A DNA stretch of 54,796 bases from Streptomyces spinoverrucosus (GCF_006539505.1 NZ_BJND01000062.1:1-54796); one strand, 5' to 3'; numbered from the stretch's first letter, positions 8,042-16,719 are shown. A program made the numbers and translations. Notes: generated by a model not told the origin, from the letters alone.

Positions 8042-9436
8042 TCAACCGCCGGAGGCAGCCGCACCCGCCGACACCGAAGGCGCAGACCCCGGCAACGGAC
8101 GCCCCGCCGACTCGGCCATGAACCACACCGCCACACCACCGATCACGGCCGCGGCCATCATGTAGTACGCGGGCATCATCATGTTCCCGGTCGCGCCGAT
8201 CAGCGCCGTCACCACCAGCGGAGTCGTACCGCCGAACAGCGACACCGAGACGTTGAAGCCGATGGACAGCGAGCCGTAGCGGACCCGGGTCGGGAACAGC
8301 GCGGGAAGAGCCGACGGCATCGCGGCGGTGAAACAGACCAGCAGCAGACCCAGCGCACCCATGCCCAGCGCGACCGCGGCGAGGCTGCCCTCGCGGATCA
8401 GCAGCAGGGCCGGGATGGAGAGGAACAGAAAGCCCGCGCACCCGAACGCGATCACCGGACGGCGCCCGACGCGGTCGGTCAGCGCACCCGTGAACGGCTG
8501 GGCGATCATCATCAGGGCCATCACGGCCAGCACGACCAGCAGGCCGTGCGTCTCGTCGTAGTGCAGCTCACTCGTGAGGTAGCTCGGCATGTACGACAGC
8601 AGCATGTAGTCGGTGACGTTGAAGACCAGCACCAGGCCCACGCACAGCAGCAGCGCCTTCCACTGACCCGTGATCATCTCGCGCAGCGGCACCTTCGGCC
8701 GCGCCGTCTCCGCCTTCTCGACCTCCGCCGCGAAGGCAGGGGTCTCCTCCAGCCGCATCCGCAGGTACAGGCCGATGATGCCCATCGGGCCCGCGATCAG
8801 GAACGGAATCCGCCAGCCCCAGGACAGCAGATCGTCGGAGGACAGCAGCGCGGTCATCAGCGTGACCAGGCCCGCACCGCCGATGTAACCCGCGAGCGTG
8901 CCGAACTCAAGCCAGCTGCCGAGGAAGCCACGCCGCTTGTCGGGCGCGTACTCGGCGATGAAGGTGGCGGCACCCGCGTACTCACCGCCGGTCGAGAAGC
9001 CCTGCACCAGACGCGCCGCCAGCAGCAGGATCGGCGCGCCGACGCCGATCGCGGCGTACGACGGGATCAGGCCGATCGCGAACGTGCCGATCGCCATCAT
9101 GATCATCGTCAGGGCGAGGACCTTCTGGCGGCCGATCCGGTCGCCCAGCGGGCCGAAGACCATGCCGCCCAGCGGGCGGACCAGGAAGGCCGCGGCGAAG
9201 GCGCCGAACGTGGACAGCAGCTGCGCCGTCGGGTTGCCGGAGGGGAAGAAGACCTTGCCGAGCGTCACCGCGATGTAGCTGTAGACACCGAAGTCGAACC
9301 ACTCCATGGCGTTGCCGAGCGCGGCCGCCTTCACGGCGCGCTTGACCAGGGCGGGGTCGGTGACGGTGACGTCCTTGACCGGCGGACGGGTGGGGACGGG
9401 GAACGGATTCGGGGCGGCGACAGTGGCAGTCGACAA
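8042..9436 (-). CDS. MFS transporter, metabolite:H+ symporter (ProP-like)
   Basis: 464 residues with 12 predicted membrane helices. Family features are ALGNAMEWFDFGVYSYIAVT in helix 1, the loop 2-3 motif GPLGDRIGRQKVL, RLVQGFSTGGEYAGAATFIAEYAPDKRRGF, and the repeated loop GALTDRVGRRPVIAF. This is the proline/betaine/shikimate/alpha-ketoglutarate symporter subfamily. Import of a small acid or compatible solute with protons is predicted; the substrate is not determinable. It stands alone, with its own terminator at 7966-8011, divergent from the GT87/PAP2 gene. Confidence 0.93.
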   Translation of the reverse strand: MSTATVAAPNPFPVPTRPPVKDVTVTDPALVKRAVKAAALGNAMEWFDFGVYSYIAVTLGKVFFPSGNPTAQLLSTFGAFAAAFLVRPLGGMVFGPLGDRIGRQKVLALTMIMMAIGTFAIGLIPSYAAIGVGAPILLLAARLVQGFSTGGEYAGAATFIAEYAPDKRRGFLGSWLEFGTLAGYIGGAGLVTLMTALLSSDDLLSWGWRIPFLIAGPMGIIGLYLRMRLEETPAFAAEVEKAETARPKVPLREMITGQWKALLLCVGLVLVFNVTDYMLLSYMPSYLTSELHYDETHGLLVVLAVMALMMIAQPFTGALTDRVGRRPVIAFGCAGFLFLSIPALLLIREGSLAAVALGMGALGLLLVCFTAAMPSALPALFPTRVRYGSLSIGFNVSVSLFGGTTPLVVTALIGATGNMMMPAYYMMAAAVIGGVAVWFMAESAGRPLPGSAPSVSAGAAASGG

Positions 9437-9782
9437 GACTTCGCTCGCCTACCTTTCGACGGGGACAGGGACGGACCCGCGCGGCAGCGTCGGCGGCAGG
9501 CCGAAAAATGACGATAGGGGGTTCTGTCCTGATTACGCAGGGTGGCCATTTCGGTGCATTAAGCACCTAAATGCGCCCTGTCCAGGCCTGTCGAAGGGCG
9601 CCCGACCGCCTGTTCCGGAACCGCCTTGTGATCTATCTCGCCCCCGCCCGAGGCAACCCGACCCCCTGGCGACTATCGTCTTCCGGACAAAAGGAGGGGG
9701 GACGTCAGGTGAAGCGGGGGTTGCCTGCGTCTTCCCCACGTGCGCGGCACGTGGGACGAACGGGGCGGGAGGCCGACGCGGC
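9437..9782. other. 346-base divergent intergenic region
   Basis: This region lies between the MFS transporter and the GT87/PAP2 gene. It holds a small hairpin GGTGCATTAAGCACC near 9553-9567. It also holds a very strong Shine-Dalgarno-like run AAAAGGAGGGGG near 9689-9700, nine bases before a GTG at 9709. That GTG opens a 77-codon frame overlapping the next gene, but the frame is not protein-like. No clear -10/-35 pair was identified. Confidence 0.5.
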
Positions 9783-11819
9783 GTGGCGAATGCGGAGCAC
9801 AGCGGGAGACCGGTGGGAGTCCTCGGAGCGACGGTCGGCGCACGCCTGCGCGCCGCGCGCCTGGCCCTGTGGGTGGTCGCCGCCATCCTCGGCGTACGGC
9901 AGATCGCCGTCGTCCTCAGCACCCCCCGGGGTGAGCGGCTGACCGACCTGGAGACCTGGGTCGGTCCGGGCGGCGTCCTGCACGTCGAGGGCTCGCTCTA
10001 CGACTCCACCCGCTTCACCGGCACCCCCTTCGGCGGCCTGGTCCTCAAACCCCTGACCCGGTCCGCCGAGCAGGCGCTCGGCTGGGGCTGGACGTTCGGC
10101 ACACTGCTGCTGGTCGTCGTCCTCGGCCTGGTCGCCGCCCGCGCCCTCCCGCACCCCATAAGCCGCCGTACGTCCCTCGTCGCCGCGCCCGTCGCGATCT
10201 GCCTGCTGATGCTGTCGCTGCCGGTGCGCAACGCGTTCTGGCTCGGCCAGACCAGCATCATCCCGGTGCTGCTGGTCCTCCTCGGCTGCTTCGCCGTGCG
10301 CGGCGAGCGGGCCGGCGGCGCGCTGATCGGTGTCGCCGCCGCCTTCCAGCCGACGGTGCTGCTCTTCGCCCCGCTGCTGTGGTTCACGGGGCGCAAGAAG
10401 GCCGCCGCCTCCCTGGGCGTCACGTTCGCCTCGTGCACGGCGCTCGCCTGGGCGGCGATGCCACAGGACTCGTACACCTACTGGGTGCACCACCTGGCCG
10501 GCGTCGGCCTCGGCGGCCGGGCCGACGACCTCGCCAACCAGTCCCTGCACGGCGCGCTGCTCCGGCTGGGCCTGTCCGGCCCGCTGGAGATCGTCCTCTT
10601 CCTGACCCTGGGCGCGGCGGTCGCCACCCTGGGCCTGCGCCGGGCCGTCCGCTACGCCCGCGACGGCCAGCTCCTGCTCGCCGTCGCCGTCACCGGCTGT
10701 GCCGCGATCGTCGTCGCGCCGACGGCCTGGCAGCACCAGCTGCTGTGGGTGCTCCTCGCGGTGGTCGGCCGGGTCGGCAGGCGCGCCTCCGACCGCATGG
10801 TGTGGCCGGTGGCCGTCGTCCTGGTCATGACGCTCCCGGCGAAGATGCTGCTGCCGAACATGGCCGCGCTGCACCCCCTGCGCGACAACGTCGTCCTGCT
10901 CGCCGCGATCGCCGCCGCCACGGCCGTACCGTTCCTGTCGCGCACCTCGCCCTACTACCGTGCACCGATCCCCACGGACTACGCCCCACCGGTCCCCGCC
11001 CGCTGGAAGCACATACCGCTCCTGCCCTTCCTGCGCCGGGTCCTCGGCCGCCCGAACCTCCTCCTGGAGCTGCTCCTCATACGCGTCACCTACGCCGCGT
11101 ACTCCAAGGTCCGGCTGGCGGCGACCGGCGGCACGATCTCCGGCGGCCGGGAACGGGCTGAGGCGCACGGCGAGCAGATCCTCTCCCTGGAGCGGGTGCT
11201 CCACCTCGACATCGAGCACACGCTCAACCACGCCATAGTGAAGGTCGACTGGCTCCGCCAGTTCTTCGACTTCTACTACACGTCGTTCCACTTCACGATC
11301 CCGCTGACCGTCCTCGCCGTCCTGTACTGGCGCCGCCCGGTCGACTACCGCTGGGCCCGCTCGACGCTGGGCCTGACCACCCTGCTGGCCCTGATCGGCT
11401 TCTGGCTCTACCCCCTCGCCCCGCCCCGCCTGATGCCGGACCTCGGCATCATCGACACGGTCCACGGCGTCCAGGACTTCTCCCAGCCGGACTACGGCAC
11501 CCTGACCGCCCTCACCAACCAGTACGCGGCGATGCCCTCACTGCACTTCGGCTGGTCCCTGTGGTGCGGCGTCGTGATCGCGATCGTCGCGCCCAAGGGA
11601 TGGATGAAGGCACTGGGCCTGCTGCACCCGACCCTCACGGTGACCGCGATCGTCGTCACCGGCAACCACTGGGTGCTCGACGCGGTGGGCGGTGCACTGG
11701 TGGTGGGCGCGGGCTTCGGGCTGGCGTATGTGTTCCAGGGGCCGCGGGCGCGGGCGGTGACGGCGGCCGCGGCCAGTGCGGAACGGGAACCGGAGCCCAC
11801 GGCCGGGAAGATCGGGTGA
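9783..11819 (+). CDS. bifunctional glycosyltransferase 87 / PAP2-type phosphatase fusion
   Basis: 678 residues. Residues about 15-400 form a polytopic GT-C-like module of the GT87 (DUF2029) type, which uses polyprenyl-phosphate sugars; LETWVGPGGVLHVEGSLYDS is the conserved extracytoplasmic acidic region. Residues about 430-650 form a PAP2/Aur1-like membrane phosphatase with AAMPSLHFGWSLWCG and TGNHWVLDAVGG carrying the catalytic His and Asp. This suggests transfer of a mannosyl or related sugar to a lipid or inositol-type acceptor outside the membrane, linked to dephosphorylation. GTG 9783 was chosen for its GGGAGG site and family N-terminus; GTG 9813 is an alternative. Confidence 0.88.
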   Translation: MANAEHSGRPVGVLGATVGARLRAARLALWVVAAILGVRQIAVVLSTPRGERLTDLETWVGPGGVLHVEGSLYDSTRFTGTPFGGLVLKPLTRSAEQALGWGWTFGTLLLVVVLGLVAARALPHPISRRTSLVAAPVAICLLMLSLPVRNAFWLGQTSIIPVLLVLLGCFAVRGERAGGALIGVAAAFQPTVLLFAPLLWFTGRKKAAASLGVTFASCTALAWAAMPQDSYTYWVHHLAGVGLGGRADDLANQSLHGALLRLGLSGPLEIVLFLTLGAAVATLGLRRAVRYARDGQLLLAVAVTGCAAIVVAPTAWQHQLLWVLLAVVGRVGRRASDRMVWPVAVVLVMTLPAKMLLPNMAALHPLRDNVVLLAAIAAATAVPFLSRTSPYYRAPIPTDYAPPVPARWKHIPLLPFLRRVLGRPNLLLELLLIRVTYAAYSKVRLAATGGTISGGRERAEAHGEQILSLERVLHLDIEHTLNHAIVKVDWLRQFFDFYYTSFHFTIPLTVLAVLYWRRPVDYRWARSTLGLTTLLALIGFWLYPLAPPRLMPDLGIIDTVHGVQDFSQPDYGTLTALTNQYAAMPSLHFGWSLWCGVVIAIVAPKGWMKALGLLHPTLTVTAIVVTGNHWVLDAVGGALVVGAGFGLAYVFQGPRARAVTAAAASAEREPEPTAGKIG

Positions 11820-11832
11820 CCGTGGGCTCCGG
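11790..11832 (+). terminator. stem-loop terminator spanning the GT87/PAP2 stop codon
   Basis: CCGGAGCCCACGG at 11790-11802 pairs perfectly with CCGTGGGCTCCGG at 11820-11832 (13 bp, 17-base loop). The left arm is inside the coding sequence and the right arm just after the stop. It lies between convergent genes and could act in both directions; there is no strong T run. Confidence 0.65.
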
Positions 11833-11849
11833 TTGTGGCGCTCAGGGTG

Positions 11850-13001
11850 TTACCAGGTCCACCTCTGGTCGTTGTTCGTCGAGCAGGTCCACTGAACGGC
11901 CGCAGTACCGATGGCGGGGTTGGCCTGAGGGATGGCGAGACACTTGTCGCTGTTCAGGTTCCGCAGTCGGCCGATGCTGTCGTTGATCCAGATCTGGTCG
12001 TTGCTGCCGGAGCAGGTCCATTGAATGGCCTGGGTACCGTTGTCCAGGCCGGCCTGGGGGATGGCGAGACACCTGTTGCTGTTCTGGTTCCGGACGCGGT
12101 AACGGTCGCCGTTTCCGCCCGCGACCTTCTCCAGGTGCCACTGCTGTTCGCTGTTGCCGGTGCAGGTCCACTGCATCAGCTTGGTGCCGTTGTCCAGGCT
12201 GGCCTGGGGGACGGCCAGGCACTTCCCGGTCGCCTTGTTGGTGAGGGTGTGGGGGGCGGTGACGGCGGTGGTGACCCAGGCGGCCAGGTCGTCGGCGCGG
12301 GAGGCGATCGCGCCGGTTCGGGTCTCCTCGGAGCCGAAGCATCCGCCTTGCCAGGAACGGCTGCTGACGGCGACAAGCTCATCGCCGGAGGTGCCGGCAC
12401 GGACCACCGGACCGCCCGCGTCACCCTTGCAGATCGCGGCGCCGTCCTGGCCGTCGATGTCCAACTCCAGGCCGCGGGTGCCGGTGACGGTGAACGCCCC
12501 GGTGTGCAGCCGGTTGGGCACCCACTCGGTCTTTGTACGGCCGTAGCCTCCGGCGGTCAGTGCCTCGCCGTTGGTGGGGGCCGTGGCGCTGAGGGCGACG
12601 GGAGTGACATTCGAGACCGGCGCGGACAGCCTCGCCAGGACCAGATCCCGATCGGTCCGGGGGATCAGTTCCACGATGTCGCGCACCTGGCCGGACGTCG
12701 TCGTGAGGTCGGTGCGTCCCACGGTGACCTTTGCGGGGAGAGACGGCGCGCCCGCGGGGACCGATGCGTACTGCGCGGGGTCGTCGACGAAGCAGCTCGC
12801 CGCCGTGACCACCCACCGCGCCTCGATGAGGGCGCCGGTGCAGGCACGGTCCGTGGCACCTATCTCGATCTTCGCGACGTAAGCCTTCTCCCCGTCACCG
12901 GCCGAGTCACCCACGATCGCCTGGGCCGGACTGGCAACGAGCGTTCCCGCCGCGACCAGCACACCGGCGACCCACGCCCCGTATCTCGTTGTCCTTCTCA
13001 C
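11850..13001 (-). CDS. secreted trypsin-fold pseudo-protease with ricin-B lectin domain
   Basis: 383 residues. A signal peptide ends in SPAQA (about residue 28), leaving a trypsin-like mature start IVGD. The S1 fold covers residues 29-250, but the catalytic His motif TAAHC reads TAASC (Ser69) and the nucleophile motif GDSGGP reads GDAGGP (Ala195). Asp119 in TDRDLVLARL is present. Two of the three catalytic residues are therefore missing and proteolysis is unlikely. Residues 250-383 are a ricin-B/CBM13 domain with three Q-x-W repeats (EQQW, DQIW, DQRW), predicted to bind carbohydrate. The GTG at 13001 follows a GGGGAG site at ideal spacing; ATG codons at 13040 and 13049 are alternatives. Confidence 0.88.
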   Translation of the reverse strand: MRRTTRYGAWVAGVLVAAGTLVASPAQAIVGDSAGDGEKAYVAKIEIGATDRACTGALIEARWVVTAASCFVDDPAQYASVPAGAPSLPAKVTVGRTDLTTTSGQVRDIVELIPRTDRDLVLARLSAPVSNVTPVALSATAPTNGEALTAGGYGRTKTEWVPNRLHTGAFTVTGTRGLELDIDGQDGAAICKGDAGGPVVRAGTSGDELVAVSSRSWQGGCFGSEETRTGAIASRADDLAAWVTTAVTAPHTLTNKATGKCLAVPQASLDNGTKLMQWTCTGNSEQQWHLEKVAGGNGDRYRVRNQNSNRCLAIPQAGLDNGTQAIQWTCSGSNDQIWINDSIGRLRNLNSDKCLAIPQANPAIGTAAVQWTCSTNNDQRWTW

Positions 13002-13093
13002 GTTGCTCCCCACATCGCGGCTCGCCGACCGCTTGTTCATGTTGTTCATGCAATGGCCCACTGATGCCCTTGCTGGGCGTATCACTTGGTGTG

Positions 13094-13594
13094 TCACTTG
13101 GTGGCGCGGATCTCCACGAGCATGTGCTCGCGCCCGTCCGGATCGGCGCTTTCCCCCACCGGCGTCCACGTGTTCTGGCCGACCTCGAAGGTCTTCCGCT
13201 CGTCGTCGACGGTCATCGCGACCTCGGTCTGGTAGTCATTGCCCCGGACGGCGTAGACGGAGGGGATCTCCAGGGTCAGCCAGCCGGAGTTGCCCGTGAC
13301 GTTGAAGCAGACCTTTTCCCGGCTGCGGGCCCAGACCTCGAGCTGGCCGGTGTCGCTCACACAGTCGGCGAGCAGGATGTGGCCGTCGCCGCGCTTGAGG
13401 GTGATGCCCTGCTCGGCCAGGATCCTGTCGGCGCCGGGGTAGTTGAAGTCCTCCACCGCGTAGCCGGGGGCTTCGTCGGCGACCGCGCGGACCGCCGGCC
13501 CGTCCGCGCCGCCGGAACCGCCGGCCGTGAGGGCCAGCACCATGGCACCGGCCGCGGCCAGCCCCGTGGCCAGCACTCGAGAAATCAATCTCAT
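13094..13594 (-). CDS. small secreted protein of unknown function
   Basis: 166 residues. It has a typical signal peptide (MRLISRVLATGLAAAGAMVLALTAGG), then an exported domain of about 120 residues with two Cys (ILLADCVSDTG and KVCFNVTGNSGW) that may form a disulfide. The pattern WLTLEIPSVYAVRG and a C-terminal FEVGQNTWTPVGE look beta-rich. No enzyme motif is seen and the family was not recognised. It lies 92 bases upstream of the pseudo-protease gene on the same strand, so the two may be co-expressed as an extracellular pair. Confidence 0.8.
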   Translation of the reverse strand: MRLISRVLATGLAAAGAMVLALTAGGSGGADGPAVRAVADEAPGYAVEDFNYPGADRILAEQGITLKRGDGHILLADCVSDTGQLEVWARSREKVCFNVTGNSGWLTLEIPSVYAVRGNDYQTEVAMTVDDERKTFEVGQNTWTPVGESADPDGREHMLVEIRATK

Positions 13595-13861
13595 AGGTGT
13601 CCCGTTTCGTGTGTCCGTGAATCAGAAAAGAGCACGCGGAAATACACCAGGCGCGCACCATCGCATTTGCGTGTGCCGCACCTGGCGACTGGCGACTCGA
13701 GAAGGTCAATTCATCTGGATGTCAGGATTCCGACACCGCGCATTCACCTTGGTCAACTCCCCCCGTACCGAACCAAGTTGTCGCCCTGAAATCCGGATCG
13801 ACAGGCCTATTGCTATCACCGGAAACAACTCGCACAGAAGTTCACCCTGCGGTGACGGGCG

Positions 13862-14290
13862 TCACAACGCGGAGGCGGCCTCGCATTCGAACCAGACCGT
13901 CTTGCCGCCGTCCGCCCTCGGCTCCACGCCCCACTTGTCCGCCACCGCGTCCAGCAGCACCAGTCCGCGGCCGTTCTCCGCGTCCGGGGACAAGGTGGCG
14001 GAGGGCGTGGGCAGTTGGGGCGAGCCGTCCGACACCTCCACACGGGCGCCCGTCTTCTGACGCAGGAGCAGCAGGGTGCAGCGGCGGTCCGGGACATGGC
14101 GTACTACGTTGGCGACCAGCTCCGTCACGCCGAGTTCCACCGCGTCGGTCAGGTCCGGCATCTCCCACTCCGCCAGGAGCGAGCGGACGATGCTGCGGAT
14201 GTGCCGCGCCGAGTGCTCGCCCACGGTCAGGCTCATGCGGTACTGGACGGGGCGCGGGGCCAAGTAGGCCGGGGGAAAGTATTCGTTCAC
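13862..14290 (-). CDS. ATP-binding regulatory protein (HATPase, RsbW-like)
   Basis: 142 residues with the serine-kinase anti-sigma fold: N-box AVELGVTELVANVVRHVPD, G1-like VEVSDGSPQLP, and G2-like ENGRGLVLLDAVADKWGV. Proteins of this group bind ATP and may phosphorylate or sequester partners. It is divergent from an XRE-DUF5753 gene followed by a DUF397 gene, the arrangement of the abaA/whiJ/bldB-type clusters that influence development and antibiotic production in streptomycetes. The GTG at 14290 was chosen to begin just before the conserved region; no strong ribosome binding site is visible. Confidence 0.88.
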   Translation of the reverse strand: MNEYFPPAYLAPRPVQYRMSLTVGEHSARHIRSIVRSLLAEWEMPDLTDAVELGVTELVANVVRHVPDRRCTLLLLRQKTGARVEVSDGSPQLPTPSATLSPDAENGRGLVLLDAVADKWGVEPRADGGKTVWFECEAASAL

Positions 14291-14382
14291 GCTACGAGGC
14301 TGGCCAGCCGCGACTACTCTGGGCAACGGAATGGATACAACCCGTCCCGCTGTGGGCGGAGTTGCGTGAGAGGGGACCGTGC

Positions 14383-15231
14383 GTGACCCACATCAACGTC
14401 CTCGACCCGGGTGCCTCGCCTCTGGACTACTACGGCTACGAGCTGCGGCGACACCGGGAAGCGGCGGGACTGACACAGCGGCAGCTCGGGGAGATCATCA
14501 ACTACACCGGTTCGCTGATCGGGCAGATCGAGACGGCGCGGAAGTTGCCGACGCCGGAGTTCAGCGAGCGGGTGGACGCGGCCCTGGGTACGGGCGGCTT
14601 GCTGTCCCGCCTCATGGAGCTTGTGCTGCGCAGCCAACTTCCGGCCTGGTTTCAGCAGACGGCGGAACTCCAGGCGCGGGCAACGGAGATCTGTTGCTTC
14701 GAAATGAACCTCGTGCACGGCCTGCTTCAAGCCAGGGGGTACGCACGTGCCGTTCTCGGCGTGCTGAACCAGACCGACCTCGACGACCGCACCGCCGTAC
14801 GACTCGCCCGCCAGCGCATCTTCGAGAAGTCCGAGCCGCCGGTCTTCTGGCTGATCATCAGCGAGGCTGTGCTTTATCAGGAGATCGGCGGACCCGAGGC
14901 CATGCGCGAGCAACTCACACACCTGTTGTCCTTCGAGGGCAACCCCCGCGCCAACATCCAGGTGCTGCCGTTCTCGGCTGGCGCTCATGCAGGGCTGCAA
15001 GGCTCGTTCGACATCTACCGCTTTCCGAGCGACCCGACCATCGTCTACACCGAGGGTTACGGCAGCGGGCACCCGACCGCCAATCCGGACACCGTCAAAG
15101 ACTGCTCGCTCCGTTACGATCATCTTCAAGCCGCCGCGCTCTCCCTCACGGACTCGGCGGAGCTGATCCGGCGCGTAATGGAGGAACGCTATGGCGAGCA
15201 ACGCGATTCCGACGTGGGTCCAGTGGCGTAA
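14383..15231 (+). CDS. XRE-family helix-turn-helix regulator with DUF5753 (WhiJ-like)
   Basis: 282 residues. Residues about 15-75 are a Cro/CI-type DNA-binding domain (YELRRHREAAGLTQRQLGEI, then IINYTGSLIGQIETARKLPT). Residues about 95-275 are the DUF5753 effector region with the family pattern TEICCFEMNLVHGLLQARGY and the INVQVLPFSAGAH-like segment ANIQVLPFSAGAHAGLQGSF. GTG 14383 was chosen because an AGGGGA site lies about seven bases upstream. The stop overlaps the next gene (DUF397) by 41 bases, so the pair is translationally coupled. In characterised loci the small DUF397 protein antagonises the XRE repressor. Confidence 0.93.
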   Translation: MTHINVLDPGASPLDYYGYELRRHREAAGLTQRQLGEIINYTGSLIGQIETARKLPTPEFSERVDAALGTGGLLSRLMELVLRSQLPAWFQQTAELQARATEICCFEMNLVHGLLQARGYARAVLGVLNQTDLDDRTAVRLARQRIFEKSEPPVFWLIISEAVLYQEIGGPEAMREQLTHLLSFEGNPRANIQVLPFSAGAHAGLQGSFDIYRFPSDPTIVYTEGYGSGHPTANPDTVKDCSLRYDHLQAAALSLTDSAELIRRVMEERYGEQRDSDVGPVA

Positions 15232-15469
15232 GTCCAGCTACAGCAGCGACCAGGGCGGCAACTGCGTCGAGTGCGCGTCTGTCGGTCTGGCGTGGCGCAA
15301 GTCGACGTACAGCGGTGATCAGGGCGGCAACTGCATAGAGGTCGCTGAAGCCCCCTGCGCCACCATCGCCATCCGCGACTCAAAGACCCCGACCGGCCCC
15401 ATGCTCACCGTCGACCCCGCCGCCTTCACCACCTTCGTCTCCTGGTCGGCGGCTACAGTCGCTGGATGA
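15191..15469 (+). CDS. DUF397 protein (BldB-like) with duplicated motif
   Basis: 92 residues. The DUF397 opening motif occurs twice: WRKSSYSSDQGGNCVECA and, 22 residues later, WRKSTYSGDQGGNCIEVA. One complete C-terminal half follows (IAIRDSKTPTGPMLTVDPAA), ending in the usual F-x-x-F-V-S-W. Normal family members have a single copy of the opening motif, so this one carries an internal duplication of about 22 codons. It is coupled to the XRE regulator upstream and probably modulates it. Its 3' end overlaps the convergent thiolase gene by 17 bases. Confidence 0.93.
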   Translation: MASNAIPTWVQWRKSSYSSDQGGNCVECASVGLAWRKSTYSGDQGGNCIEVAEAPCATIAIRDSKTPTGPMLTVDPAAFTTFVSWSAATVAG

Positions 15470-16622
15470 TCGTGCCGGTGGCCAAGCCGCCACCCGCACA
15501 CATCGTCACCAGCGCGAACTCCTTGTCCGCTCGCTCCAGTTCATGCAGCGCCGTCGTGATGAGCCGGGCACCCGTCGCTCCGACCGGGTGCCCGAGCGCG
15601 ATCGCACCGCCGTTGACGTTGACCTTCTCCAGGTCCTGTTCGAAGACCTGCGCCCAGCTCAACACCACTGACGCGAACGCCTCGTTGATCTCGACGATGT
15701 CGATGTCCTTCAGTGACATCCCCGCCTTGCCCAGTACGGCGCGCGTGGCGTCGATCGGACCGTCGAGGTGGAAGTGCGGGTCGGCGCCGACCAGCGCCTG
15801 CGCGACAATCCGTGCCCTCGGCTTCAGCTTCAGGGCGCGAGCCATGCGCTTCGAGGCCCACATGATCGCCGCGGCGCCGTCCGAGATCTGCGACGAGTTG
15901 CCCGCCGTATGCACGGCCGTCGGCATGATCGGCTTCAGGCCCGACAGTGCCTCCATCGACGTATCGCGCAGACCCTCGTCGCGGTCGACGAGCCGCCACA
16001 TGCCCTGCCCGGCGTGCTGCTCCTCCTCCGTGGTGGGGACCTGTACGGCGAAGGTCTCGCGCTTGAAGCGTTCCTCGGACCAGGCGTTGGCGGCGCGCTG
16101 CTGGGAGAGCAGGCCGAGGGTGTCGACGTTCTCGCGGGTCAGGCCGCGGTGGCGGGCGATGCGTTCCGCGGCCTCGAACTGGTTCGGGAGGTCGACGTTC
16201 CACTCGTCGGGGAACGGCTTTCCGGGGCCGTGCTTCGAGCCCGACCCGAGCGGTACGCGGGACATGGACTCGACGCCGCAGGAGATGCCGACGTCGATGA
16301 CGCCCGCCGCGATGAGGTTGGCGGTCATGTGGGAGGCCTGCTGCGAGGAACCGCACTGGCAGTCGACCGTCGTCGCCGCCGTCTCGTAGGGCAGGCCCAT
16401 GGTCAGCCAGGCCGTGCGTGCGGGGTTCATGGACTGCTCGCCGGCGTGCGTGACCGTGCCGCCGACGATCTGTTCGACGCAGTCGGCGGGGATGCCGGTA
16501 CGGCCGAGGAGTTCGCGGTACGTCTCGCCCAGCAGGTAGGCGGGGTGCAGATTGGCGAGCGCGCCGCCGCGCTTGCCGATGGGGGTGCGGACGGCTTCGA
16601 CGATGACGGGTTCGGCGGCCAT
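15453..16622 (-). CDS. fadA5: FadA5-like steroid/acyl-CoA thiolase
   Basis: 389 residues. The active-site motif VDCQCGSSQQA (catalytic Cys90) is the form found in mycobacterial FadA5 rather than the common thiolase NxxCxSG. His345 (GGAIALGHPVGATGAR) and Cys375 (VTMCAGGG) complete the site. DLPNQFEAAERIA and VEINEAFASVVLSWA also match FadA5 closely from memory. FadA5 cleaves the steroid side-chain 3-ketoacyl-CoA to release acetyl-CoA. It is divergent from a CYP125-like P450 across a KstR-like palindrome, the same functional pairing as in mycobacteria. A general acetyl-CoA acetyltransferase is the alternative. Confidence 0.85.
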   Translation of the reverse strand: MAAEPVIVEAVRTPIGKRGGALANLHPAYLLGETYRELLGRTGIPADCVEQIVGGTVTHAGEQSMNPARTAWLTMGLPYETAATTVDCQCGSSQQASHMTANLIAAGVIDVGISCGVESMSRVPLGSGSKHGPGKPFPDEWNVDLPNQFEAAERIARHRGLTRENVDTLGLLSQQRAANAWSEERFKRETFAVQVPTTEEEQHAGQGMWRLVDRDEGLRDTSMEALSGLKPIMPTAVHTAGNSSQISDGAAAIMWASKRMARALKLKPRARIVAQALVGADPHFHLDGPIDATRAVLGKAGMSLKDIDIVEINEAFASVVLSWAQVFEQDLEKVNVNGGAIALGHPVGATGARLITTALHELERADKEFALVTMCAGGGLATGTIIQRL

Positions 16623-16644
16623 GAGGCAGTCCTCTCGTCCAGAA

Positions 16645-16692
16645 CCAGGACCAGCAGGAACCAGCGGGAACCAGCAGGAACCAGCAGGAACT
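16645..16692. repeat. 10-bp tandem repeat in the thiolase leader
   Basis: The unit CCAGCAGGAA is repeated about four times (one copy CCAGCGGGAA), preceded by two shorter degenerate copies (CCAGAA, CCAGGA) and ended by CTGGCGG. It lies between the thiolase start and the KstR-like box, so it would be transcribed as the 5' leader of the thiolase mRNA. Confidence 0.85.
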
Positions 16693-16719
16693 GGCGGAGC
16701 CGGGGGAGAGCTGGTTGGG

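Noticed and set aside
11850..13001. Active trypsin-like protease
   Set aside because: The His and Ser of the triad are replaced (TAASC, GDAGGP), and the nucleotide sequence supports both changes.
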